From Methylobacterium nonmethylotrophicum (GTDB lineage: Bacteria > Pseudomonadota > Alphaproteobacteria > Rhizobiales > Beijerinckiaceae), in contig NZ_SRLB01000023.1 in the NCBI RefSeq assembly GCF_004745635.1, positions 35,520 through 99,519 of the forward strand: a stretch of DNA of 64,000 bases. Direction: 5' to 3'. The translations under genes and the position numbers were made by a program. Below the pieces are notes generated by a model that worked only from the letters and a program-made list of their open reading frames with translations, did no database searches and had not been told where the DNA came from. Positions 9,706-18,479 of the stretch are shown one piece after another. Every line of letters begins with the position of its first letter. The first letter of the stretch is position 1.

Positions 9706-11127
9706 ATGGCCTCCGTCGTCACCCGCTTTGCCCCCTCGCCCACGGGCTTCCTCCATATCGGCGGGGGTCGCACGGCGTTGTTCAACTGGCTCTACGCCCG
9801 CCGGCACGGCGGCCGGATGCTGCTGCGCATCGAGGACACCGACCGCGAGCGCTCGACCCAAGCCGCCATCGAGGCGATCCTCGACGGGCTGGCCTGGCTC
9901 GGCCTCGATTGGGACGGCGACGTGGTCTACCAGTTCGCCCGCGCCCCCCGGCACCGCGAGGTGGCGGAGGGGCTTCTCGCCGCCGGCCGGGCCTATCACT
10001 GCTACGCCACGCCCGAGGAGCTGACCGAGATGCGCGAGGCCGCCCGCCGCGAGGGCCGGCCGATCCGCTACGACGGCCGCTGGCGCGACCGCGACCCCGC
10101 CGAGGCTCCCGCCGGCGTCAAGCCGGTCATTCGGCTCCGCGCGCCGACCGACGGCGAGACCATGGTCGAGGACGCGGTGCAGGGCCGGGTGGTGTGGCAG
10201 AACAAGGATCTCGACGACCTCGTGCTGCTGCGCTCGGACGGCACGCCGACCTACATGCTGGCGGTGGTGGTGGACGACCACGACATGGGCGTGACCCACG
10301 TCATCCGGGGCGACGACCACCTCACCAACGCGGCGCGCCAGACCCAGATCTACCAGGCGCTCGGCTGGGACGTGCCGAGCATGTCGCATATCCCGCTGAT
10401 CCACGGGCCGGACGGCGCCAAGCTGTCGAAGCGCCACGGCGCGCTCGGGGTCGATGCCTATCGCGACCTCGGCTACCTGCCGGCGGCCCTGCGCAACTAC
10501 CTCGTGCGCCTCGGCTGGAGCCACGGCGACCAGGAGATCTTCTCCACGGAGGAGATGATCGCCGCCTTCGACCTCGCCCAGGTCGGCCGCTCGCCGGCCC
10601 GGTTCGACTTCGCCAAGCTCGAGAACCTCAACGGCCATTACATCCGCTCGTCCTCCGACGAGGCCCTGGTCCAGGCGATCGAGGCGATCCTGCCGACCCA
10701 AGGCGCGCGCTGGGGCCTGTCGGCCCCCCTCCCCCCGGAGCTGCGCCGGACGTTCATCGCCGCGATGCCGGGCCTGAAGGAGCGGGCCAAGACCCTGATC
10801 GAGCTCGTCGACAGCGCCTACTACCTCTACGCGCCGCGCCCGCTGGCCCTCGACGAGAAGGCCGCCGGCCTCCTCGGCAATGGCGGCCGCGAGCGGCTCG
10901 CCGGGGCGCTTCCCCATCTCGAGGGCCTCACTGAGTGGAGCGCCGCCTCGACCGAGGGCGCGGTGCGCCTTTTCGCCGAGAGCGCCGGGGTCAAGCTCGG
11001 GCAGGTCGCCCAGCCCCTGCGCGCCGCGCTCACCGGCCGGGCGACCTCGCCGCCGCTCTTCGACGTGATGGCGGTGCTCGGCCGGGACGAAAGCCTCGGG
11101 CGCCTGCGCGACCAGGCCGCGGCCTGA
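9706..11127 (+). CDS. gltX: Glutamyl-tRNA synthetase
   Basis: This class I aminoacyl-tRNA synthetase charges tRNA-Glu in the cytosol. The HIGH motif appears as HIGG in APSPTGFLHIGGGRTALFNW and the KMSKS motif as KLSKRHGA. The frame is open some 650 bases upstream, but ATG 9706 puts ASVVTRFAPSPTG at the N-terminus exactly as in the family and gives 473 residues. comEC is divergent with 199 bp between starts, a neighbourhood also known from other alphaproteobacteria. Confidence 0.96.
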   Translation: MASVVTRFAPSPTGFLHIGGGRTALFNWLYARRHGGRMLLRIEDTDRERSTQAAIEAILDGLAWLGLDWDGDVVYQFARAPRHREVAEGLLAAGRAYHCYATPEELTEMREAARREGRPIRYDGRWRDRDPAEAPAGVKPVIRLRAPTDGETMVEDAVQGRVVWQNKDLDDLVLLRSDGTPTYMLAVVVDDHDMGVTHVIRGDDHLTNAARQTQIYQALGWDVPSMSHIPLIHGPDGAKLSKRHGALGVDAYRDLGYLPAALRNYLVRLGWSHGDQEIFSTEEMIAAFDLAQVGRSPARFDFAKLENLNGHYIRSSSDEALVQAIEAILPTQGARWGLSAPLPPELRRTFIAAMPGLKERAKTLIELVDSAYYLYAPRPLALDEKAAGLLGNGGRERLAGALPHLEGLTEWSAASTEGAVRLFAESAGVKLGQVAQPLRAALTGRATSPPLFDVMAVLGRDESLGRLRDQAAA

Positions 11128-11181
11128 GACTTGCTCGGACCGGGTTGGTCGCAATTCTTGCCGGCACAACCCGGCCGTGCA

Positions 11182-11205
11182 CCCCGCGAATCCACCGTCG
11201 CGGGG
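11182..11205 (+). terminator. Possible weak terminator hairpin after gltX
   Basis: CCCCGCGA pairs with TCGCGGGG around an 8-base loop about 55 bp after gltX. No T-run follows, so it is only a candidate. The remaining bases up to gltA (about 190) show no other clear element. Confidence 0.3.
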
Positions 11206-11394
11206 CGGTTCCGAACGGGCATGAACAGAATCTGAATTCTGTCACCCGGGCGGGGAGCCACTGTTGATGCCGGTGCGTCGATCCGCTAACCCGGTCGGCG
11301 AGTGAGCACCCGCAGCAAAGTCGCTGCCCTGCACCGGGGGCCGCGGTCGGAACGCCGTCGCTCAGTCACGTTGATGGAAAGGGTCCGCAACCCC

Positions 11395-12687
11395 ATGAGC
11401 CTCCCCACCAGCACCCTCACGGTGAACGGCCGCGCGATCGAGATGACCACGAAGACCGGCACGATCGGTCCGAGCGTCATCGACATCAGCAAGCTGTACG
11501 CGCAGACCGGACAGTTCACCTACGACCCGGGCTTCACCTCGACGGCGTCCTGCGAATCGAAGATCACCTACATCGACGGTGACGAGGGCGTGCTGCTGTA
11601 TCGGGGCTACCCGATCGAGCAGCTGGCCGAGCACGGCGACTTCCTCGAGACCTGCTACCTGCTGCTGTACGGCGAGCTGCCGACCGCGGCCCAGAAGGCC
11701 GATTTCGACTACCGCGTCACGCGCCACACGATGGTGCATGACCAGATGAACCGGTTCTTCCAGGGCTTCCGCCGCGACGCCCACCCGATGGCCGTCATGG
11801 TGGCCTCGGTCGGCGCGCTCTCGGCTTTCTATCACGACTCGACCGACATCACGGACGAGAAGCAGCGCATGATCGCCTCCATGCGCATGATCGCCAAGAT
11901 GCCGACACTGGCGGCCATGGCGTACAAGTACACGATCGGCCAGCCGTTCATCTACCCGAAGAACGACCTCGACTACACCTCGAACTTCCTGCGGATGTGC
12001 TTCGCGGTGCCGTGCGAGGAGTACCAGGCCAACCCGGTCCTGTCGCGCGCGCTCGACCGGATCTTCATCCTGCACGCCGATCACGAGCAGAACGCCTCGA
12101 CCTCGACGGTGCGGCTGGCCGGCTCCTCGGGTGCCAATCCCTTCGCCTGCATCGCGGCCGGCATCGCCTGCCTGTGGGGCCCGGCCCATGGCGGCGCCAA
12201 CGAGGCGGCGCTGAAGATGCTGGCCGAGATCGGCACGCCGGAGCGCGTCGGCGAGTACGTCGCCAAGGCCAAGGACAAGAACGATCCCTTCCGCCTGATG
12301 GGCTTCGGTCACCGGGTCTACAAGAACTACGACCCGCGCGCCCGCATCATGCAGAAGACGACCCACGAGGTGCTGAGCGAGCTCGGCATCAAGGACGATC
12401 CGCTCCTCGACGTCGCGATGGAATTGGAGCAGATCGCCCTCAAGGACGAGTACTTCATCGAGAAGAAGCTCTATCCGAACATCGACTTCTACTCGGGCAT
12501 CACGCTCAAGGCGATGGGCTTCCCGACCTCGATGTTCACGGTGCTGTTCGCGCTCGCCCGCACCGTCGGCTGGATCAGCCAGTGGGCCGAGATGATCGAG
12601 GACCCGTCCCAGAAGATCGGCCGCCCGCGCCAGCTCTACACCGGCGAGCCGAAGCGCGATTACGTGACGATGGCCCAGCGGGGCTGA
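11395..12687 (+). CDS. gltA: Citrate synthase (type I)
   Basis: GltA condenses acetyl-CoA and oxaloacetate to citrate at the entry of the TCA cycle. The active-site histidine blocks LHADHEQNASTSTVRL and GFGHRVYKNYDPRARI are present, and the catalytic Asp is in PNIDFYSG. ATG 11395 (MSLPTST) gives 430 residues, like the 427-residue E. coli enzyme, and has GGAAAGGG about 13 bases upstream; an ATG at 11374 in the same frame would add seven residues. A strong terminator follows. Confidence 0.96.
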   Translation: MSLPTSTLTVNGRAIEMTTKTGTIGPSVIDISKLYAQTGQFTYDPGFTSTASCESKITYIDGDEGVLLYRGYPIEQLAEHGDFLETCYLLLYGELPTAAQKADFDYRVTRHTMVHDQMNRFFQGFRRDAHPMAVMVASVGALSAFYHDSTDITDEKQRMIASMRMIAKMPTLAAMAYKYTIGQPFIYPKNDLDYTSNFLRMCFAVPCEEYQANPVLSRALDRIFILHADHEQNASTSTVRLAGSSGANPFACIAAGIACLWGPAHGGANEAALKMLAEIGTPERVGEYVAKAKDKNDPFRLMGFGHRVYKNYDPRARIMQKTTHEVLSELGIKDDPLLDVAMELEQIALKDEYFIEKKLYPNIDFYSGITLKAMGFPTSMFTVLFALARTVGWISQWAEMIEDPSQKIGRPRQLYTGEPKRDYVTMAQRG

Positions 12688-12709
12688 AGCCGTCGGACGA
12701 TGAATTGAG

Positions 12710-12744
12710 AGCGGGCGGCACGCGAGTGCCGCCCGCTTCTTTTT
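12710..12744 (+). terminator. Rho-independent terminator of gltA
   Basis: A perfect 12-bp stem (AGCGGGCGGCAC with GTGCCGCCCGCT) closes a GCGA loop and is followed by TTCTTTTT. The loop is the same GNRA-type tetraloop as in the groEL terminator. Confidence 0.94.
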
Positions 12745-12765
12745 GGGCCGCACGATAGTCGAAGT

Positions 12766-12803
12766 AGAGCGCGGGATCCCCTCTCCCACACGGGAGAGGG
12801 GAG
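12766..12803. repeat. Palindromic repeat, partial third copy of the 40.2-kb family
   Basis: The core CCCCTCTCCC-ACAC-GGGAGAGGGG (12778-12801) is a perfect 10-bp stem. The flank AGAGCGCGGGATC matches the outer ends of the long inverted copies at 40199-40263 and 40335-40398. Confidence 0.75.
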
Positions 12804-12831
12804 ACCTGCGCCTTATCTTGAAAGCTGCTGA

Positions 12832-13815
12832 TTACGCCGGCACCTTGCCGCCCAGCTCGTCCTCGATATGCGCCCGCACGATCGCGTCGAAGTCGGGCTC
12901 GGCCGTGAAGCCGAGTTCGAGTGCCCGGCGGGTGTCGAAGGTGCGGGGCCAGCCGGCGACGATGCGCTCGATGGTGGGATCGGGGGCGCGGCGGATGCGG
13001 GCGACGGCGGCGTCGCCGGCGGCGCGGCGCAGGGCCTCGATCTGCTCGGCCACCGTGGCGCCGACGCCCGGCATGGTCAGGTTGCGGCGGTCGCCGAGGC
13101 GCTTGGTGTCGAGGGTCGCGGCGTGGATCAGGAAGCCGACCGCCGAGCGCGGCGAGGCGTGCCAGTGGCGGACCTGGTCGGAGACCGGCAGCACGGCCTC
13201 CTGCCCGGCCAGGGGCTCGCGGATGATGCCGGAGAAGAAGCCCGAGGCCGCCTTGTTGGGCTTGCCGGGCCGCACGCAGATGGTCGGCAGCCGGATGCCG
13301 ATGCCGTCGAAGATGCCGCGGCGGGAATAGTCGGAGAGGAGCAGCTCGCCGATCGCCTTCTGGGTGCCGTAGCTGGTGAGCGGCGCCGACAGGTACTCGT
13401 CGGGGATTGGCTCGGGCATCGGCGCGCCGAACACCGCCACCGACGAGGTGAAGACGAGGCGGGGCGCGTAGCCCTCGCCGATCGCCCGCACGGCGTCGTA
13501 GAGGCGCCGCGTGCCGTCGAGGTTGATCCGGTAGCCCTTGTCGAAATCGGCCTCGGCCTCGCCGGACACGATGGCGGCGAGGTGGAAGATCACGTCCGGC
13601 CGGCCGGCGACCAGGCGCTCGGCCTCGCCGGGCTCGGAGAAGTCGGAGGCCGAGAGCGAGACCGGGACCCGGGTGCCGGCCGGGGCCTCGGGCGGCACCA
13701 CGTCGTGCAGGGTCAGGCGCGAGAGCGTCTGCCCGCCGAGGCTGCCGTCCTTGACCAGGCGGTCGAGGAGCTTGCGCCCGACCATGCCGGCGGCGCCGAG
13801 GATGAGGATATGCAT
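12832..13815 (-). CDS. NAD-dependent epimerase/dehydratase family, D-erythronate dehydrogenase-like
   Basis: This is an extended short-chain dehydrogenase with a Rossmann glycine motif GAAGMVGRKL at the N-terminus and a YxxxK catalytic pair in SYGTQKAIGE near residue 150. The N-terminal stretch and the length (327) resemble DenD, which oxidises D-erythronate to 2-oxo-tetronate. It is transcribed after the adjacent SDR gene (22 bp between them), so both probably act on sugar acids. The partner kinase and isomerase of a tetronate pathway are not in the window, so the exact substrate is open. Confidence 0.8.
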   Translation of the reverse strand: MHILILGAAGMVGRKLLDRLVKDGSLGGQTLSRLTLHDVVPPEAPAGTRVPVSLSASDFSEPGEAERLVAGRPDVIFHLAAIVSGEAEADFDKGYRINLDGTRRLYDAVRAIGEGYAPRLVFTSSVAVFGAPMPEPIPDEYLSAPLTSYGTQKAIGELLLSDYSRRGIFDGIGIRLPTICVRPGKPNKAASGFFSGIIREPLAGQEAVLPVSDQVRHWHASPRSAVGFLIHAATLDTKRLGDRRNLTMPGVGATVAEQIEALRRAAGDAAVARIRRAPDPTIERIVAGWPRTFDTRRALELGFTAEPDFDAIVRAHIEDELGGKVPA

Positions 13816-13837
13816 GGGATGAACTCCTTCGCCGCCG

Positions 13838-14584
13838 TCAGAGCGTGAAGCCGCCGTCGGCGATGTGGGTCTGGCCGGTGGTGAAGCGGGACTCGTCCGA
13901 GGCGAGATAGACGGCGAGCGAGGCCATCTCCTCCGGGGTGCCGAGCCGGCCCATCGGCTGGCGGTCGATGAAGGCCTGGCGGGCGGCCTCGACCGAGGTC
14001 TTGTTCATCTCGGCCAAGGCCGCGATGCGCTCGTCGAGGGACGGCGACTGGATCGTGCCGGGGCAGATCGCGTTGGCCCGCACGCCGCTGCGGATGAAGT
14101 CCCGCGCCACCGCCTTGGTGAGGCCGACCACCGCCGCCTTCGAGGCGCCGTAGACGTAGCGGTTCGGCGCGGTGGCGTCGGCGCCGACCGCCGACGCGAT
14201 GTTGACGATCGAGCCGTTGCCGCGCTCGAGCATGCCGGGCAGGAAGGCCCGGATCGTGCGGTGCATCGAGCGCACGTTGAGGTCGAAGGCCAGCTCCCAC
14301 TCGGCATCGGTGCAATCGAGGATGGTGCCGTGGTGGACGAAGCCCGCGGCGTTGACCAGCACGTCGACCGGCCCGGCCCCCTTCGCGAAGGCCGCCACCG
14401 CCGCGTCCGAGCGCACGTCGAGGGAGGCGGCCTGCGCCCCCTTGAGCCCGTCGAGCTTAGCCGCGTCGAGGTCGGTCGCCAGCACCTCGGCGCCCTCGGC
14501 CAGGAACGCCGCCGCGATGGCCCGCCCGATCCCCTGGCCCGCCGCTGTCACGACCGCGCGCTTGCCCGTCAGCCGTCCTGCCAT
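13838..14584 (-). CDS. SDR oxidoreductase resembling 2-keto-3-deoxy-L-fuconate dehydrogenase / BDH2
   Basis: This classical short-chain dehydrogenase of 248 residues has cofactor motif TAAGQGIGRAI and catalytic YGASK near residue 155. The segments NAAGFVHHGTILDC, LNVRSM and CPGTIQSPSLDERI closely follow the DHRS6/BDH2 group. In bacteria that group includes the NAD-dependent 2-keto-3-deoxy-L-fuconate dehydrogenase of the non-phosphorylative L-fucose pathway. It is followed 22 bp later by the DenD-like gene. Substrate assignment is by family resemblance only. Confidence 0.82.
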   Translation of the reverse strand: MAGRLTGKRAVVTAAGQGIGRAIAAAFLAEGAEVLATDLDAAKLDGLKGAQAASLDVRSDAAVAAFAKGAGPVDVLVNAAGFVHHGTILDCTDAEWELAFDLNVRSMHRTIRAFLPGMLERGNGSIVNIASAVGADATAPNRYVYGASKAAVVGLTKAVARDFIRSGVRANAICPGTIQSPSLDERIAALAEMNKTSVEAARQAFIDRQPMGRLGTPEEMASLAVYLASDESRFTTGQTHIADGGFTL

Positions 14585-14647
14585 CTCGTGTCCTCCCGCA
14601 TCCTCGCCCCGCTCCCCGGCGGGGCTTGTCCCGTTGCCGCGTCGCCC

Positions 14648-15130
14648 TCAGGCGAGGCGCTTGTGCATGTGGACGAGGCGCCGGTCCGGCAATTCCTCGA
14701 CCCGTTCGGTGGCGTAGCCCCGCCGGGCGTACCAGTCGATGTTCCGCACGAGCTTGTCCCCGGTGTAGAGCCGGAGCTCCGACAGGTCGAGGTCCCGCGC
14801 CCGGGCTTCCGCCGCCGCCAGCAGGGCATTGCCGAGGCCGCCGCCCTGCCGGGAGGGATCGACCGCGACGCTCCAGATCGTCAGGTGGTCGGGGTGCGGG
14901 TCGAGCACCAGGGCGCCGGCGGGCGCCCCGTCCACCTCCGCGAGCCAGACCTCGTAGCGCGCCAGCACCTCGGCGGCCGGGGTGAGGAGCGGCACCGGCT
15001 CGACGCCGAGGAGCGGGCGATTCGGCGCGTAGGCGGCCTCCTGCAGGGCGGCGAGGGACGCGGCATCCGCCGGCACCGCCCGCCGCAGGGCGCCCCCGGG
15101 AACCGGCAGGCCGGCGGAATCGCGGCTCAT
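14648..15130 (-). CDS. GNAT-family N-acetyltransferase
   Basis: The 160-residue protein carries the acetyl-CoA-binding signature in SVAVDPSRQGGGLGNALL and the usual ending YARRGYATER. The start ATG overlaps the stop of the upstream lyase gene as ATGA (15127-15130), so translation of the two is probably coupled. The acceptor molecule is unknown. Confidence 0.85.
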   Translation of the reverse strand: MSRDSAGLPVPGGALRRAVPADAASLAALQEAAYAPNRPLLGVEPVPLLTPAAEVLARYEVWLAEVDGAPAGALVLDPHPDHLTIWSVAVDPSRQGGGLGNALLAAAEARARDLDLSELRLYTGDKLVRNIDWYARRGYATERVEELPDRRLVHMHKRLA

Positions 15131-15978
15131 GCGGAGCCCCGCTCCTTCAGGTCCCGGCGGAAGAAGCCGTTGATCTCGGAGAAGCTCACCGAGCCGTCGA
15201 AGCCGCCGAAGCTGCCCTCGTCGTGGATGCGCCGGGCCGCCCGGATGAAGCCGGTCCAGGCCGCGCGGGCGAGCGACGAGCCGACGCTGATCCGGCGCAC
15301 GCCGAGCGCCTCGAGATCCGCGACCTTGAGGCCCGGATTGGTGCTCATCAGGATGTTGACCGGCACCGGCGCCAGGGCCTCGACCAGGGTGCGGATGTCC
15401 TCGCGCCGCTTCGGGCCCGGGGCGTAGACCACGTCGGCGCCGGCCTCGGCATAGGCCTGGAGCCGGCGGATCGCCTCCGGCAGCGGCTCGGGGTGGCCGG
15501 TGAGGTAGCACTCGGCCCGGCCGGTCAGCAGCACGTCGCCGCCGGCCGCGGCGATCGCCGCCCGGGCGGCGCGGATGCGCGCGACGCCCTCCTCGATCGC
15601 GTAGAGCGGCCGGTCGGGATCGCCGGTGGCGTCCTCGATCGACAGGCCGGCGACGCCGGTGGCGATGCAGGCCGCGACGTTGCGGGCGACGCCCTCGGGA
15701 TCGTGGGCGTAGCCCGATTCGAAGTCGGCGTTGACCGGAAGGTCGGTGGCCGCGACGATCTCGGCGATATGGGCCAGCATCGCGTCGACGGGCACCGCCC
15801 AGTCGGTGTCCGGCAGGGCGCGGGTGAAGGCGTAGCCGGAGCTGGTGGTGGCGAGCGCCGGAAAACCCATCGCCGCGAGGTAGCGAGAGGTGCCGATGTC
15901 CCAGGGGTTCGGCATCACGAAGCAGCCGGCCTCGTGGAGCCGCCGGAAGGCGGCGCGGCGCGCGGCGAAATCGGTCAT
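15127..15978 (-). CDS. Isocitrate lyase / PEP mutase family protein
   Basis: Members of this TIM-barrel family make or break C-C or C-P bonds next to a carboxylate. The sequence shows MPNPWDIGTSRYLAAMGFPA at the N-terminus, the metal-binding NADFESGYA and SIEDATGDP, and GRAECYLTGHPEPL. The catalytic KKCGH motif of true isocitrate lyase is absent, so it belongs to the oxaloacetate-hydrolase/PEP-mutase-like branch. ATG 15978 (MTDFAARR) is preferred over 16011, giving 283 residues. A GNAT gene is translationally coupled downstream. Confidence 0.82.
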   Translation of the reverse strand: MTDFAARRAAFRRLHEAGCFVMPNPWDIGTSRYLAAMGFPALATTSSGYAFTRALPDTDWAVPVDAMLAHIAEIVAATDLPVNADFESGYAHDPEGVARNVAACIATGVAGLSIEDATGDPDRPLYAIEEGVARIRAARAAIAAAGGDVLLTGRAECYLTGHPEPLPEAIRRLQAYAEAGADVVYAPGPKRREDIRTLVEALAPVPVNILMSTNPGLKVADLEALGVRRISVGSSLARAAWTGFIRAARRIHDEGSFGGFDGSVSFSEINGFFRRDLKERGSA

Positions 15979-16057
15979 CGGGGTTCGTCTCGCGGGAATC
16001 GGGGCGTCCACCTTCCACGGGGCGCAGGTCGCTGTAAACCGCGGGAACGCCCCGGTG

Positions 16058-18025
16058 TCAGGCCGCCCGGACCGAGGCGATGAAGGCCGCGACCTCGGTG
16101 CCCAGATGCGAAGACTGGCGCGCGAGTGCCGAGGCCGCCTCCAGGACCTCGGAGGCGGCGCTGCCGGCCTGCTCGGAGGCCTGCGCCACGCCCACGATGG
16201 TGCGCGTCACCTCGCCGGTGCCGTCGGCGGCCTGGTCGACGTTGCGCACGATCTCCCGCATGGCGGCGCCCTGCTGCGCGACGGCGGCCGAGATCGCGGC
16301 GGCGCCCTGGTCGAGCTCGCGGATGCGCGCGGTGATGGTGCCGATCGCCCCGACTGCCCGCGCCGTCGCGGCCTGGATCTGCCCGATCTGGCCGCCGATC
16401 TCCTCCGTCGCCCGCGCGGTCTGGCCCGCGAGCGCCTTCACCTCGGCCGCCACCACGGCGAAGCCCCGGCCCGCCTCGCCGGCGCGGGCCGCCTCGATGG
16501 TGGCGTTGAGCGCGAGCAGGTTGGTCTGCCCGGCGATGGTCGAGATCAGGTCGACCACGGCGCCGACCCGCGCCGCGGTGCCGTCGAGGGCCCGCACGAG
16601 GTCCGCAGTCTCGTCGGTCTCGGCCACGGCGCGCCGCGCGAGGTCGGCCGAGTCGCGCACCTGCCGGCCGATCGTCTCGACGGAGGCGCCGACCTGCCCG
16701 GCCGCCGTCGCGACCGCCCCGACGTTGCGCGCCGTCTCCTCGGCCGCCGCCGCCACGGTGGCGGAGCGCTCCGCGGTCCCGGTGGCGATGGCGCTCATGC
16801 CGCGGGCGGTGTCCTGGAGTGCGCCGGCCGAGGCCGAGACCGTGGCGACGACCGCGCCGACCGCCGCCTCGAACCGGTCCGCCATGCCCTGGAACACGGC
16901 GCGCCGCTCCGCCTCGCCCCTCGCACGCAGGGCGGCCTGCTCGGCGACGAGCGCCCCGTTCTCGACCATCTTGGCGTGGAACACCGCGAAGGCGCGCGCG
17001 ATGGCGCCGATCTCGTCCTGGCGCCGGGACGGCGGCACGGTGACCGAGAGGTCGCCGCCGGCGACGCGCCCCATCGCCGCCGCCAGCCGCGTGAGCGGGC
17101 CGGAGATGCGCTGGCCGACCCACCAGGACAGGCCGGCGGCGCAGAGGATGACGAGGGCGATGCATCCAACAATCGTCCGGCCGGTCGAGTCGCGGGAGGC
17201 CGAGACCGCCGCCTGGGCCTGGGCGTGCTCCTCCTCGGCGATCCGCGCCACCTCGGCGACGCGGGGCGCGAGGCGCGCCGAGATGGTGGCGAGATCGTCC
17301 GCCTCCTCCTTCAGGCTACTGGCGCCGACCATGTACGCCATGAAGCCGTCCCGGTAGCGGTCGACCAGCTCGGCGATCTCCGCCCGGTCGGCCTTCGCCA
17401 GGCCGGTCCGGCTCAGGGCCGTCTCGAATTCCGCGGCCCGCGCGCGCAGGGCCTCACCGTAGGACTCGTCGCCCCGCAGCATGAAATCCTTCTCGTGCCG
17501 GCGCATCATCAGCATCAGCAGGGTCAGGCGCGGCTCGTCGGCCCTGGCCAGGCGGGCCTCGACGTCGTGGATGGCCGCGCGCAGCCGGCCCTGCAGGCCG
17601 TCCTTCTCGGTGAAGCCGAGGGTGCGCTGCACGGCGGCGACGTTCTGGAAGCGCGTGGCGTAGATGTTGAGGCCGGCCCGCAGCGTCTCCGCCGCCTTGA
17701 GCGGCGCATCGTCCGGCAGGGGAGCGACCCGGCGCTCGATCTCCGCCAGACGCTCGCCGGCCTTGGCCAGCAACGCCTGCCGCTCGCCGAGCAGCGCCTC
17801 CTGCCGGCGCAGCAGGAAGTCGGTCTCGACCTGATGCGCCTTGAGCAGATCCTCCGCCATCGCGGCGATCAGCCGCGACAGATCCGCCGCATGATCGGCC
17901 GTGACCTGAAGTTTTTGCTGGGAATATGAACCCGATGCGAAGATGATGCCCAGGAGAACGACGCCGCCGACACCAAGCGCTGCAATCTGGGCGCGTAAGC
18001 CAATGTTGGGCAACCTGAGCTTCAT
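16058..18025 (-). CDS. Transmembrane methyl-accepting chemotaxis protein
   Basis: The 655-residue receptor has an N-terminal membrane helix (about residues 12-32), a helical periplasmic sensor of about 250 residues suggesting a helical-bimodular type, a second helix (about 285-305, CIALVILCAAGLSWWVG), a HAMP domain (RISGPLTRLAAAMGRVAGGD) and the cytoplasmic signalling hairpin. The hairpin tip reads LISTIAGQTNLLALNATIEA, the conserved CheA/CheW contact. No C-terminal CheR-binding pentapeptide is seen. The ligand is unknown. Confidence 0.94.
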   Translation of the reverse strand: MKLRLPNIGLRAQIAALGVGGVVLLGIIFASGSYSQQKLQVTADHAADLSRLIAAMAEDLLKAHQVETDFLLRRQEALLGERQALLAKAGERLAEIERRVAPLPDDAPLKAAETLRAGLNIYATRFQNVAAVQRTLGFTEKDGLQGRLRAAIHDVEARLARADEPRLTLLMLMMRRHEKDFMLRGDESYGEALRARAAEFETALSRTGLAKADRAEIAELVDRYRDGFMAYMVGASSLKEEADDLATISARLAPRVAEVARIAEEEHAQAQAAVSASRDSTGRTIVGCIALVILCAAGLSWWVGQRISGPLTRLAAAMGRVAGGDLSVTVPPSRRQDEIGAIARAFAVFHAKMVENGALVAEQAALRARGEAERRAVFQGMADRFEAAVGAVVATVSASAGALQDTARGMSAIATGTAERSATVAAAAEETARNVGAVATAAGQVGASVETIGRQVRDSADLARRAVAETDETADLVRALDGTAARVGAVVDLISTIAGQTNLLALNATIEAARAGEAGRGFAVVAAEVKALAGQTARATEEIGGQIGQIQAATARAVGAIGTITARIRELDQGAAAISAAVAQQGAAMREIVRNVDQAADGTGEVTRTIVGVAQASEQAGSAASEVLEAASALARQSSHLGTEVAAFIASVRAA

Positions 18026-18430
18026 AGCACGGCCCGTCGAGGAGATGTGCCGATTTCTTAGCTGGGCAAATGTTAAGAACCGATGATGCCTCGTGCGGCG
18101 CGCGGTGTAAGCGCTTTCCGGTGCGAGACACTGATGACCGCAGACCAGAGATGCGGGTTCAAGGCCGCACGGCCGCGCGGCCGCAAGTTAAGTATCTCTC
18201 ACGAAACTCCCGATCTCCGGCCTTGCTCAGTGTGGTGGCCTCGGCGCAGCGGGAGTTGTGTGAGATGCACCAAGACACCGGAGCCGCAGGCTCTCTCGAC
18301 GTCCGGGATCTTCTCGCGCCTCGCTGCGCTCATGCATGACAAGGAGCGGGGAATCACGAGCGACCTTGCCGCGATCGCACGCGCTCGGCCGCGCACCATC
18401 CGGTTCGATCGGTCACCGTCCTGCCTGGGC
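18026..18430. other. Intergenic region with imperfect inverted repeat
   Basis: This 405-bp stretch upstream of the chemoreceptor holds no credible gene. It contains an imperfect 16-bp inverted repeat, TCTCACGAAACTCCCG (18197-18212) against CGGGAGTTGTGTGAGA (18250-18265), two mismatches apart, and a GC-rich run of CGGCCGCGCGGCCG near 18173. The first 60 bases are relatively AT-rich and probably include the chemoreceptor promoter. Confidence 0.5.
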
Positions 18431-18464
18431 GGCCGCCCCGGACCGGCATCGGTCCGGGGCGGCC
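18431..18464 (-). terminator. Terminator-like hairpin after the IlvD/Edd dehydratase gene
   Basis: A perfect 14-bp stem (GGCCGCCCCGGACC with GGTCCGGGGCGGCC) with a six-base loop lies 15 bp beyond the dehydratase stop codon. No T-run follows on either strand, so termination may need Rho or the hairpin may only protect the mRNA end. Confidence 0.6.
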
Positions 18465-18479
18465 GGGATCAGTGCGAGG